NCBI GenBank assembly: GCA_021772985.1
Contig: JAJFKX010000038.1
Span: forward strand, 16,409-80,408
Direction of reading: 5' to 3'
Source of the DNA: Gammaproteobacteria bacterium
Lineage (GTDB): Bacteria > Pseudomonadota > Gammaproteobacteria > Xanthomonadales > Wenzhouxiangellaceae
Length of the DNA: 64,000 nt
Part shown: in pieces, positions 29,976 to 37,726 of the stretch
Layout: each line of letters begins with the position of its first letter
Numbering within the stretch: position 1 is the first letter of the stretch
Translations under genes and position numbers: made by a program
Notes under the pieces: generated by a model
What the model was told of the DNA's origin: nothing
The model's input: the letters and a program-made list of their open reading frames with translations, nothing else
Database searches by the model: none

Positions 29976-30659
29976 TCAGGCAATTGGCGCTGGCAGGTTT
30001 TCCCGCAAGGTGTTTTTAAGCAAACCGCGTAAATCCATCAGTCGGCGATGGAAAAAATGCCCTGCATCCGGCATTACCAAAAGCTGTGGCGCAGGCTCAA
30101 TGCCGGCTGCCCACTCGCGCACTGCCTGGGCATCAACAACATCATCGTCTTCACCTTGAATGATCAGCCAATCACAGCCGGGTATATAGGCAGTCTCAAA
30201 CTCCATACGTTGAACCGGCGGTGCAATGGAAATTAATTGCCTCGGCTCCAGTGTCTGCGCAGCACGAGCTGTTATCCAGGACCCGAACGAAAATCCGGCC
30301 AGCCACAATTCATGGTCAGGCAGACATTGACGTGCCCAGTCATTGACCGCCAGCAAATCCTGTAACTCTCCCTGCCCATTAGCATATTCCCCCTGACTTT
30401 CTCCAGCCCCGCGGAAATTAAACCGCACCGTAGACAAACCCAGCTCCCGCAAAGACCGTTCCAAAATCGTCACCACCTTATTGCGCATGGTGCCACCGTG
30501 TTGCGGGTGCGGATGGCAGATGATGGCATAAGCCGGTTGTCTGAGCTCTGCTTCCGGCACATCGGCAATACATTCCAGCAGGCCTGCAGCCCCATCCAGA
30601 GTAAACTCCGTGGTGTTGTCTGGAAATGCTTCCGGCTGATGTTGAATTTGATCGGTCAT
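29976..30659 (-). CDS. Alpha/beta hydrolase, COG2945 type
   Basis: 227 residues. Seen: AIICHPHPQHGGTMRNKVV, the serine elbow GFSFGS near residue 122, IQGEDDDVVDA and the late histidine in PDAGHFFHRR. This layout is that of the COG2945 group of short-chain hydrolases with unknown natural substrate. Cytoplasmic, no signal peptide. Probably co-transcribed with zapE. Confidence 0.85.
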   Translation of the reverse strand: MTDQIQHQPEAFPDNTTEFTLDGAAGLLECIADVPEAELRQPAYAIICHPHPQHGGTMRNKVVTILERSLRELGLSTVRFNFRGAGESQGEYANGQGELQDLLAVNDWARQCLPDHELWLAGFSFGSWITARAAQTLEPRQLISIAPPVQRMEFETAYIPGCDWLIIQGEDDDVVDAQAVREWAAGIEPAPQLLVMPDAGHFFHRRLMDLRGLLKNTLRENLPAPIA

Positions 30660-30746
30660 GCTATCTACACATTGCCACGTTTACAGATCGGCCAATGATG
30701 ATAACCTAGCCGGGTTAATAGACCAAAGTCGCTCAAGGTTACATGC

Positions 30747-31346
30747 ATGAATCATCTCGCTCATCTTCTTACCGCCGGTAGCAGCGACTCTGTGCGTTTA
30801 GGTGTCTTAATGGGTGATCATGTGCGTGGCAGCCATGTGTTGGAAGAGTATCCGGATAAACTCGCGATGGGTATCCGATTACACCGTGCTGTGGACAGTT
30901 ATACTGATCAGCATCCTGATCTGGCACAGGCCCGCGAATTGTTTCAGCCCCCATTCCGGCGCTATGCAGGCATTATGCTGGATGTTTACTGGGATCACCT
31001 GTTAAGCCGCAACTGGTCAGACTATTGCCAGCAACCACTGGTTGAGTTTGCTGCTGCAACCATGGATCTGTTAAATCAGCATTTCGCCAGCTTGCCAAGC
31101 GGGTTACAGCGCTTTACCCGTTATGCCCGGGTAACCGGAGTGCTGGCCAGATATGGCGAAACAGATATGCTTGAGCAGGTATTTGCCGGCCTGAGCCAAC
31201 GTATCCGGCATGCCAATCCGTTGGCCGATGCTTTGCCTGAATTGCAAGCGCAAACCGAGCCATTGTCGACTGTATTTACCGCCTTTTTTCCGCAGCTATT
31301 GGAATTTGCACACCAGTGGCGGCAAGAAAACAACACACCAGAATAG
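30747..31346 (+). CDS. acpH: Acyl carrier protein phosphodiesterase
   Basis: 199 residues of the AcpH (DUF479) family: MNHLAHLLTA start, LGVLMGDHVRG, IRLHRAVDSYTDQHP with conserved His/Asp metal ligands, MLDVYWDHLLSRNW. AcpH removes the 4'-phosphopantetheine arm from ACP. It is divergent from the hydrolase/zapE pair, with about 87 bp between starts. Confidence 0.92.
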   Translation: MNHLAHLLTAGSSDSVRLGVLMGDHVRGSHVLEEYPDKLAMGIRLHRAVDSYTDQHPDLAQARELFQPPFRRYAGIMLDVYWDHLLSRNWSDYCQQPLVEFAAATMDLLNQHFASLPSGLQRFTRYARVTGVLARYGETDMLEQVFAGLSQRIRHANPLADALPELQAQTEPLSTVFTAFFPQLLEFAHQWRQENNTPE

Positions 31347-31398
31347 CTTTTTACTATCGCTCCAATGAGCTTTTCAATCTAATAACAACGACATGTAC

Positions 31399-33147
31399 TT
31401 ACTGATATCTGATATCCACGATCAGTGGATCATGATCTGAAAACCTCGCAATTCCGGTACTGGTTGCCGGCACCACTTCATTTGGTGCTGTATCAGAATT
31501 AATATGCCAGATATCGGCATGTTCGATGTGCTGTATTAATGCCTGATTGGCAAAAGCATAATCCAGGGTACCCATCTCTCCGAAATAGCGATAACTGTAG
31601 TACGGCGGTGCTAAAAACTGACCTGCAACATCGACCCACCCAGCTTGAATCAATGCCCGGATCGGGTCTTCCATACGATAACTGTTAAGATCGCCAACAA
31701 TCAATGCATTGGGTTCATTCCAATCCTGCTGTAGTTGTTTGACCCATTGTGATAAAACCAGCGAAGAACGCTCACGTGCTTCATTCCAGCAGCCTTGTCC
31801 ATCACCTTGATCGCTATTGCGGGCATTTCCGTCTGGACAGCCCCCTTTAGATTTGAAATGGTTTACCGATACCAACAAGCTGATATCCCCTACGCTTGCC
31901 ACAAACCGTTGTGTCAATGGCACTCGACTTAGACCATCAAACGGCCGTGTGCTGATGCTGGCTGAATCACCTTCGGTACGAACCCGATCACTGCGGTACA
32001 TTAAACCAACAGCAATCACGTCATCACCCAGCCGTTGCTCTACAGGCCTGACATAAGCCCAGGTCTGACCAGCCAATTGATTTAACTGCTTGCTTAATTG
32101 GGCGATGGTGCTGGTTTCAGAATACCCGTCATTTTCAAGTTCCATCACTGCCAGAACATCTGGGGCCAATGCATCAATTGCAGCTGTCAGCTCGGCCAAT
32201 TGGCGTTGATATTCAGCTTCTGTTTCTGCTCCACGCGGTGTCGGGAATTCACCACCTTTACCATCACCATTGAAAAGATTCTGGACGTTCATGCTAACCA
32301 CGCGCAAATGCCGGTCAGCATCACGATTCGGCACCGGCGGTACTTTCGCCGCATCAGCCACTGCAGGTGCCGTTTCCGCCAGAATTGACGGGTTTCGCTG
32401 TCGCAAATCAAAAATGCCGGTCACCGACTGCAGCTGATCTCCAGCACGCAAACGGCTGTTCAGTGTTGTTTCACTGGCCGACCAATCCATGCTTACCGAA
32501 CGTTGAGTATTGCGCTGCTTTAATTGGCTGGCGGGCGCGCCTGGTGATACCACCTGTGTTGCAACAAACAATCGCTCACTGGCTATCCGCAGCCGTTGTC
32601 CCGGTAATGAATATAAATCCACAGCCTGCCAGCCTGATGGAATGGATAACCGCATATTTTCCAACGCTTCTGGATTATCCATATGTTCAACAGGCTGTCG
32701 TGGCAGTTCGGTCAGTTGACTGCATTGCTCCCAGTTAACATCGATCAGTGCCGTTATGTTTTCCTGTGGCTGTTCCGACGGCAGTTCAGAGACTTCTCCG
32801 CTTACGGCAAGCACAGCACCTGGCTCTGTTGGCCCACTGGTTTGTATCCACAATGCTTCCGAGGTATCCGGGTCATCATCAGCATCAGTTGTCCTTGATT
32901 GCAGAAAAAACCCTTGTTGCTCAATATGCGTAACAACACCGGTCACGGTTACCTGTTGACCCAGCATCACCGATTGAAGATCACTACCCTGGATTACGCT
33001 GATCGGAATGTAGGTCTGTTCACATAAAGCTGAATTGCTTGAATCAACGGCCTGTTGGTCACAACCGATCATCAGCAAAAATAGCCCAGGCAATAAAAAA
33101 CGCCGCGAAAACGCGGCGCCTAATGACTTCATGTTGAACTGATTCAT
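31399..33147 (-). CDS. Extracellular nuclease of the ExeM/NucH family, lipoprotein
   Basis: 582 residues from the ATG at 33147, which overlaps the upstream cytochrome stop as ATGA. Signal peptide with lipobox LMIGC, then an OB-fold-like region (VTVTGVVTHIEQQGFFLQ with DDDPDTSEALWIQTSG) and a C-terminal EEP nuclease domain: VVSMNVQNLFN, VMELENDGYS, VSVNHFKSKGG, IVGDLNSYRMEDP and RFSDHDPLIVDI. ExeM-type nucleases degrade extracellular DNA for nutrition or biofilm turnover. A terminator-like hairpin lies in its first 20 codons (see separate entry). Confidence 0.9.
   Translation of the reverse strand: MNQFNMKSLGAAFSRRFLLPGLFLLMIGCDQQAVDSSNSALCEQTYIPISVIQGSDLQSVMLGQQVTVTGVVTHIEQQGFFLQSRTTDADDDPDTSEALWIQTSGPTEPGAVLAVSGEVSELPSEQPQENITALIDVNWEQCSQLTELPRQPVEHMDNPEALENMRLSIPSGWQAVDLYSLPGQRLRIASERLFVATQVVSPGAPASQLKQRNTQRSVSMDWSASETTLNSRLRAGDQLQSVTGIFDLRQRNPSILAETAPAVADAAKVPPVPNRDADRHLRVVSMNVQNLFNGDGKGGEFPTPRGAETEAEYQRQLAELTAAIDALAPDVLAVMELENDGYSETSTIAQLSKQLNQLAGQTWAYVRPVEQRLGDDVIAVGLMYRSDRVRTEGDSASISTRPFDGLSRVPLTQRFVASVGDISLLVSVNHFKSKGGCPDGNARNSDQGDGQGCWNEARERSSLVLSQWVKQLQQDWNEPNALIVGDLNSYRMEDPIRALIQAGWVDVAGQFLAPPYYSYRYFGEMGTLDYAFANQALIQHIEHADIWHINSDTAPNEVVPATSTGIARFSDHDPLIVDIRYQ
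33095..33118 (-). terminator. Terminator-like hairpin inside the start of the nuclease gene
   Basis: On the minus strand CGCCGCG and CGCGGCG (33112-33118 and 33101-33107) form a 7 bp GC stem with a four-base loop, followed by six T (33100-33095). It falls in codons about 10-18 of the nuclease gene, downstream of the cytochrome c5 stop. It could attenuate read-through into the nuclease. Confidence 0.5.
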
Positions 33148-33644
33148 TGCTGAACCTGCGCAACCATCCATTCAACCGTTACCCGAACCTGATCATCGGT
33201 GAGATCAACCCGACCGCCCTTGGCGGGCATCAGATTAATGCCATTAACTGCATTGGATACCAAAGCATCGATACCCTGCGCCAACCGATCCGTCCACAAC
33301 GAAGCATCGTTCAACACCGGCGAGCCTGCCGCACCGGTGGTATGACATGCAGCGCAAACGTTGTTGTAGATTTCTTGCGGATCCATTCTGCCACCATAAG
33401 CTGCGGGCAAAGCTGAAGTCTGAGCTGCCGCCGCTGCCACTTCAGCACGGCCCGTTTCACCCGCATATACCCCTGCAGAAGGTTGTATCCGCGCAAGTTT
33501 CACCTCTTCACGAATCGGGTTTTCGCTGGGTACCAGCTGACCATGCAAGTAAAGTGCGTAAAAAATAATCACCAATGTAAACACCATCATCCCGATAATT
33601 AACAGGCTGAAGCGCTTCATGAACACGCCGTCTTCGTGATCCAT
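33144..33644 (-). CDS. Membrane-anchored cytochrome c5 family protein
   Basis: 166 residues from the ATG at 33644, with GGAG eight bases upstream; a TTG six bases earlier is less likely. One N-terminal membrane segment (FSLLIIGMMVFTLVIIFYALYL) that looks uncleaved, a linker rich in Ala, then a class I cytochrome with heme motif CAACH and the Met ligand in INLMPAKGG, characteristic of cytochrome c5. Periplasmic electron carrier tethered to the inner membrane. Its stop overlaps the nuclease start. Confidence 0.9.
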   Translation of the reverse strand: MDHEDGVFMKRFSLLIIGMMVFTLVIIFYALYLHGQLVPSENPIREEVKLARIQPSAGVYAGETGRAEVAAAAAQTSALPAAYGGRMDPQEIYNNVCAACHTTGAAGSPVLNDASLWTDRLAQGIDALVSNAVNGINLMPAKGGRVDLTDDQVRVTVEWMVAQVQQ

Positions 33645-33774
33645 GCTCAAAACTCCTCAAAATAATTGCAGCATACTGCTTTGATACAGCACGGTATTAT
33701 AGCCATAGCCCCGGCCTTACACCATGCCAGACTGGTACAATGCTTCCTGCTTGCCTACAATAACCGTCTACGAT

Positions 33775-33851
33775 GCGCCCGTAGCTCAGCTGGATAGAGT
33801 ACTGCCCTCCGAAGGCAGGGGTCAGAGGTTCGAATCCTCTCGGGCGCGCCA
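33775..33851 (+). tRNA. tRNA-Arg, anticodon CCG
   Basis: 77 bases including an encoded CCA. Acceptor GCGCCCG pairs with CGGGCGC; anticodon stem CTGCC/GGCAG around the loop CTCCGAA gives CCG, reading CGG; the T-arm is AGAGG-TTCGAAT-CCTCT. It sits between core genes on the left and accessory genes on the right, a common insertion point for islands. Confidence 0.97.
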
Positions 33852-33861
33852 AATCAAACGA

Positions 33862-33885
33862 AGCCACCACACGGGTGGCTTTTTT
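33862..33885 (+). terminator. Terminator of tRNA-Arg
   Basis: AGCCACC at 33862-33868 pairs with GGTGGCT at 33874-33880, immediately followed by a run of T to 33885. It begins 11 bases after the tRNA 3' end. A textbook factor-independent terminator. Confidence 0.9.
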
Positions 33886-33925
33886 GATCTCATTCAGAAT
33901 AAAGCATTAGCAATGTTACGAATTA

Positions 33926-34546
33926 TCAACAACTGAAAATTGAGGCAAAATCATTCTGTATAGCTAACTTGCGAAGCCGATACTTTGCTCTTGATAAAAT
34001 TTTACTTAATTGCACGGTGGTTAAATCTAGCTCATCACAAATTTTTGTACGTTCCTGATGTTTGAAAAAACGGCGGGTCAAGATGTCTCTATCTCGGTTG
34101 GTTGGCATAAGGTCTATTAATTCTGCAGTTAATTCAATGGCCTGTGACGTATCTGCCTGCTTCAAAGGATCACCTTCAGAGCTTACGGTCTTATCGATTA
34201 AATCAGTATCCGCATCCGTTTTTTGGCGATTTCGCTTGCGATTCTCGTTTGCAGCCAGCCGCCGCGCCATTGTTGATAAATAGGCAACTAATGTTTCAGG
34301 CGCACGCAATTCACCTCTGCGCAGCTTGGGAATTGCCACCAGCCAGATATTATTGATCAAATCATCCACGTCACTGTAATTATTCACCAGCGGCCACAGT
34401 ACGCGCCTCAGAACTGACTCATAGCGCAGACACATTTCCTGCTCTGCGGTCAAATCTCCTTTTTCAATTCGCGCCACTATTGAGCGGGCAATTTGACGAT
34501 TCTTTTCAAGTGTATTATTTCGCTTTTTGTCCGTTTGCAAGAACAT
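33926..34546 (-). CDS. ECF-type RNA polymerase sigma factor
   Basis: 206 residues from the ATG at 34546 (GGAG seven bases upstream; further ATGs at 34549 and upstream are possible). Region 2: MCLRYESVLRRVLWPLV, then YSDVDDLINNIWLVAIPKLR and AYLSTMARRLAANENRKRNR. After an acidic linker, region 4 is RDRDILTRRFFKHQERTKICDELDLTTVQLSKILSRAKYRLRKL, a helix-turn-helix for -35 recognition. No anti-sigma gene is adjacent. It is the first gene of the accessory block after tRNA-Arg and precedes the membrane regulator and TIR genes, which it may control; that link is inference. Confidence 0.85.
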   Translation of the reverse strand: MFLQTDKKRNNTLEKNRQIARSIVARIEKGDLTAEQEMCLRYESVLRRVLWPLVNNYSDVDDLINNIWLVAIPKLRRGELRAPETLVAYLSTMARRLAANENRKRNRQKTDADTDLIDKTVSSEGDPLKQADTSQAIELTAELIDLMPTNRDRDILTRRFFKHQERTKICDELDLTTVQLSKILSRAKYRLRKLAIQNDFASIFSC

Positions 34547-34796
34547 CATCCATCTCCTCATTTGAGTGACTGAACTTATCTGCAGACCGGATTTTGTAAT
34601 CGGCCAGCAGCTCGAGATGGATCGTATTAGCAAAGGTTCTTGAAAGGCTTTTGGTTTTTATTGAGAGTTATGAATTACAATGAAATCATATGGTTATGAG
34701 GGCTTCATTTATCAAAGGGAATCAAAATTTCAGTATCTTGAAACAGACAACTACCCGCGCAATGGGCTATTTTGAAGTGAAGGTGTGTTATTCCAG

Positions 34797-36851
34797 TTAA
34801 GGTATCGAGGTATTGTTCAGGCGCTTCAACAATGGTCCCACGTCAGCATCATCACTCAGCAGGTTAATGTATGGATCTGAGGTAATCAGACCAGCTGGGT
34901 AGCCGAGTTCAAGTGCCCGCTCCAGCCTTATTCTGACTAACTCGTTTTGCCCCATTGCCGCCCACATCAAAGCCTCCAGGAAAAAGATATCTGGATTATC
35001 AGGTGACTGGGCGTGGGCTCTGCGGATAAGTGTTTCAGCACGGTTTGGATCACCGGCTGAGGCATGAAATACGCCCAAATAGGCCAATGTCAACCAATCC
35101 GTGGGGTTCAGCTTAAGGTGGTTTTCGGCCAGCTCAATTGCCTTGCTAAAGGCCCTTTTTGCATTTTGTTGCTGACCGTCAATGAACATGTAAGCATCAG
35201 CCAACCGGCCATGTAAACGGTAATCTTTAGGGGCAAGCTCAATCGCTTTCAGCTGCATTTCAGCTGCTTCGGTGAACCTGTCTTGACCATAGTAAAGCAA
35301 CCCCAAATTGGTATATACCATGCGTGAGGGTTCAAGTGTCAGGGACTTCTGATAAGCTTCAACTGCTGCATTCAAGTCCGCCAACATTTGATACGACGCT
35401 GCCAGGTTACTGAATGCCCGTCCACTGTTGGGCGTAAGTTCAGTCACTTCTTGAAAATGTTCTCGTGCCTGCACATATTTTTTCTGTTTAAATAGAAAAT
35501 TACCAAACGCAGATTGTGCCGTCCAATAACCCGGCTGTAATTCAATTGCCTGTTTAAAAGTATGTTCAGCCAATTGTTTCTTATTGGCTACCGCCAGCGT
35601 TTCCCCCAGTTCAATCATTGCTTCTATATTCAAGGGATCAAGTTCCAGTACCTGGTTCAGATAAATCTGAGCTTGCACAGTATCTCCAAACTCTCTGTAA
35701 AGTATGCCCAGAGCAATCGGTGTACCCAAAAAACCCCTATCCAATGTCTTGGTCCGATTACAACTTTTTTCTGCTTTTTCAAAGTAATCGGTATCTCGAC
35801 CACTGGTAACGTAAAGTCTCAAATATGCTTTACACAGCCCAGCATTTGCTCGCGCACTGCTTGGCTCAAGCTTTAAAGCATATTCAAATTCCTTCACGGC
35901 TTGTTTAAGCTTATCGGTACCTCTTGAGTCACGCAGATATTTCAAGCCTCTTAAATAGGCCAGATAGGCTCCATCATCAAGCCCATTCGATGAAACATTC
36001 AACTCTGGAATCACCTCCAGAGCTTCGGTAACAGCGGTGGTAATTTCCACATGGATATTTGCGATATCTGTCGTATCGTATCTCTCTGTGTCAGACCAAA
36101 GCGCCCGTTCATTTTCAACGTCAATTAAAGATGCGCTGATTTCAATCAGACCACCTGTTTCACTTATGCTGCCCCTGAGAATATGTTTAACACCCAAATT
36201 TTGCCCGATGTTATGTAACAGAACGCTATTATCTTGGTAAGAATTGGACACAACGGCTTCGGCAACCGCCAGTGTTTTAACGCGATTCAAATCCAAACGT
36301 ACATCATCAGCTATGCCATACGCCAGATAATCATTTTCACCATCGCCAGTCGAGTTCTGAAATGGCAATACCGCCAGTGACTGCCTTGCAGACTGCGGTT
36401 CCCCAAACACCTGTACTAAAATGACAGTTGCCAGCAAACCAAGCACAATCATGGAAACAACCGCATAGCGGCGGTGTTTGCCGCTTACTGTTCTATTAAC
36501 TTCGGGTATCTCTAGCGGAGCTGTTTCCAACGGTTGAACTGCACATACCAGTCTATAACCCTTGGTGGGTACAGTTTTAATATAGTTGGGAGTACGTGGG
36601 TTATCTTCCAGTACATTTCTTAGTATCCAAATGCAACGATATATCGGGTTTTCACCTTGGTGTGTTTGGCCCCATCCTGCCTCAATCAACTCATCGGAAC
36701 TGACTACTTCTCCCTCGTTCTGTGCCAGATAAACGAGTACCTCCATCGCACGTGGCTCGATCCGCATGGACTCTCCATCACGTTCAAGACGATCCTGAGC
36801 TGGATAAACAGTCCATAGCCCCAACCGAAAAGGGTCCCTGGTTAAATCCAT
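34797..36851 (-). CDS. Membrane-bound winged-helix regulator with TPR repeats (CadC/ToxR-like)
   Basis: 684 residues from the ATG at 36851; a GTG at 36863 is an alternative. Residues about 6-105 are an OmpR/CadC-type winged helix (IEPRAMEVLVYLAQNEGEVV, then YIKTVPTKGYRLVC). One membrane segment follows near 129-149, then a TolB-N/FlgO-like region (SLAVLPFQNSTGDGEND) and about ten TPR-like helical pairs to the end (for example AEHTFKQAIELQPGYW). DNA binding is cytoplasmic and the TPR array is outside the inner membrane, so an external or membrane signal is likely sensed. Separated from the sigma gene by 250 bp. Confidence 0.88.
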   Translation of the reverse strand: MDLTRDPFRLGLWTVYPAQDRLERDGESMRIEPRAMEVLVYLAQNEGEVVSSDELIEAGWGQTHQGENPIYRCIWILRNVLEDNPRTPNYIKTVPTKGYRLVCAVQPLETAPLEIPEVNRTVSGKHRRYAVVSMIVLGLLATVILVQVFGEPQSARQSLAVLPFQNSTGDGENDYLAYGIADDVRLDLNRVKTLAVAEAVVSNSYQDNSVLLHNIGQNLGVKHILRGSISETGGLIEISASLIDVENERALWSDTERYDTTDIANIHVEITTAVTEALEVIPELNVSSNGLDDGAYLAYLRGLKYLRDSRGTDKLKQAVKEFEYALKLEPSSARANAGLCKAYLRLYVTSGRDTDYFEKAEKSCNRTKTLDRGFLGTPIALGILYREFGDTVQAQIYLNQVLELDPLNIEAMIELGETLAVANKKQLAEHTFKQAIELQPGYWTAQSAFGNFLFKQKKYVQAREHFQEVTELTPNSGRAFSNLAASYQMLADLNAAVEAYQKSLTLEPSRMVYTNLGLLYYGQDRFTEAAEMQLKAIELAPKDYRLHGRLADAYMFIDGQQQNAKRAFSKAIELAENHLKLNPTDWLTLAYLGVFHASAGDPNRAETLIRRAHAQSPDNPDIFFLEALMWAAMGQNELVRIRLERALELGYPAGLITSDPYINLLSDDADVGPLLKRLNNTSIP

Positions 36852-37094
36852 TGCTGTAACCACAAGCTAGTTTGTTTGATGATAGCTATCCTAGCGCTCC
36901 CATTTGGTAATTGACAACCATTGCAGTAGCCGATATCCGAGCTACCCCGCCTTCCCTAAAATATTTTGAGCCTCAATCATAAATTACTTCTTTACAAAAA
37001 AGAACCGGGATTATTAAACACATCACGACACTACAAGTTTGTTGGCATATAAGAGCAAGCATCGTTCTATCTTTAAACCGGCAAGGAATAGCCA

Positions 37095-37133
37095 ATGTGT
37101 CACAACCAAACCAACTTAAACAAAAAGCATTGA
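37095..37133 (+). other. Possible 12-codon leader frame
   Basis: An ATG at 37095 opens a 12-codon frame (MCHNQTNLNKKH) with AAGGA eight bases before it. It stops three bases before the strong GGAGGG that serves the repeat-protein gene. It may be a leader peptide or chance. Confidence 0.3.
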
Positions 37134-37146
37134 GCTGGAGGGCAAT

Positions 37147-37455
37147 ATGCATCTATATCCAAATACCAATACGGAAAAAATTGACGGCCAACAGGACATT
37201 CTTAAGCTTCATCATAATGTGCTGGTTCACACTTCATCTTCACCCTCACAGTCGGCGAACTGGCATGAATCACTGAACATTGAGCCCGAACGTCCTATGC
37301 CACCTGACACTGAAACAGATTCAGAATCCCAGCGCCCCGTGCCACCCGATACTGAAACAGATTCAGAGTCCCAGCGCCCAATGCCGCCTGATACTGAGAC
37401 AGACTCCCAGCGACCATTACCAACTGATACCGAAACAGTATTTGGGGGTATCTAA
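37147..37455 (+). CDS. Small acidic tandem-repeat protein, unknown function
   Basis: 102 residues, strong GGAGGG four bases before the ATG. Residues 1-48 are polar (MHLYPNTNTEKIDGQQD and on). From residue 49 come four copies of a 14-residue unit, RPxPPDTETDSESQ, the third and fourth shortened, then VFGGI. No signal peptide and no membrane segment; probably disordered. It is followed 82 bp later by a terminator, so it forms its own transcription unit between the membrane regulator and the first TIR gene. I do not recognise the family. Position and low-complexity acidic repeats make it a possible substrate or partner of the neighbouring protease, which is inference. Confidence 0.65.
   Translation: MHLYPNTNTEKIDGQQDILKLHHNVLVHTSSSPSQSANWHESLNIEPERPMPPDTETDSESQRPVPPDTETDSESQRPMPPDTETDSQRPLPTDTETVFGGI
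37291..37440. repeat. 42-bp tandem repeat inside the small protein gene
   Basis: Units at 37291-37332, 37333-37374, 37375-37410 (six bases shorter) and 37411-37440 (partial). Copies differ mostly at third codon positions, so the protein repeat is being kept while the DNA drifts. Confidence 0.85.
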
Positions 37456-37536
37456 GAACCACTTGCTAGGCAATAAAATCTGACTTAAAACTCAGTTAAT
37501 CATTAAACCAATGTTATCGGATTGATAACTATAGAG

Positions 37537-37568
37537 CAGGGCGGAACATGTTACTTTCGCCCTGTTTT
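37537..37568 (+). terminator. Terminator of the repeat-protein gene
   Basis: CAGGGCG at 37537-37543 pairs with CGCCCTG at 37558-37564, followed by TTTT. Located 82 bp beyond the stop of the repeat-protein gene and before the convergent TIR gene. Confidence 0.75.
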
Positions 37569-37726
37569 AGAAAAAAATACAGACTAATCTTTTGTCATTT
37601 TTTATCTATTCTTGTTAGAAAAATTATTTGGTAATACTTATAAATCATACATGTTATCGGGTTTTATATGCGTTTCGCTCTAGATTAAATAACTAACCAA
37701 ACAAGCTCGTATTCCGATGCAAACTT

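Noticed and set aside
33775..33851. Island attachment site at the tRNA-Arg 3' end
   Set aside because: I saw no second copy of the tRNA 3' end and no integrase in the window. Only the tRNA itself is supported.
37291..37440. Regularly spaced repeats, considered as a CRISPR array
   Set aside because: Units are directly adjacent without spacers, keep the reading frame and encode a protein repeat.
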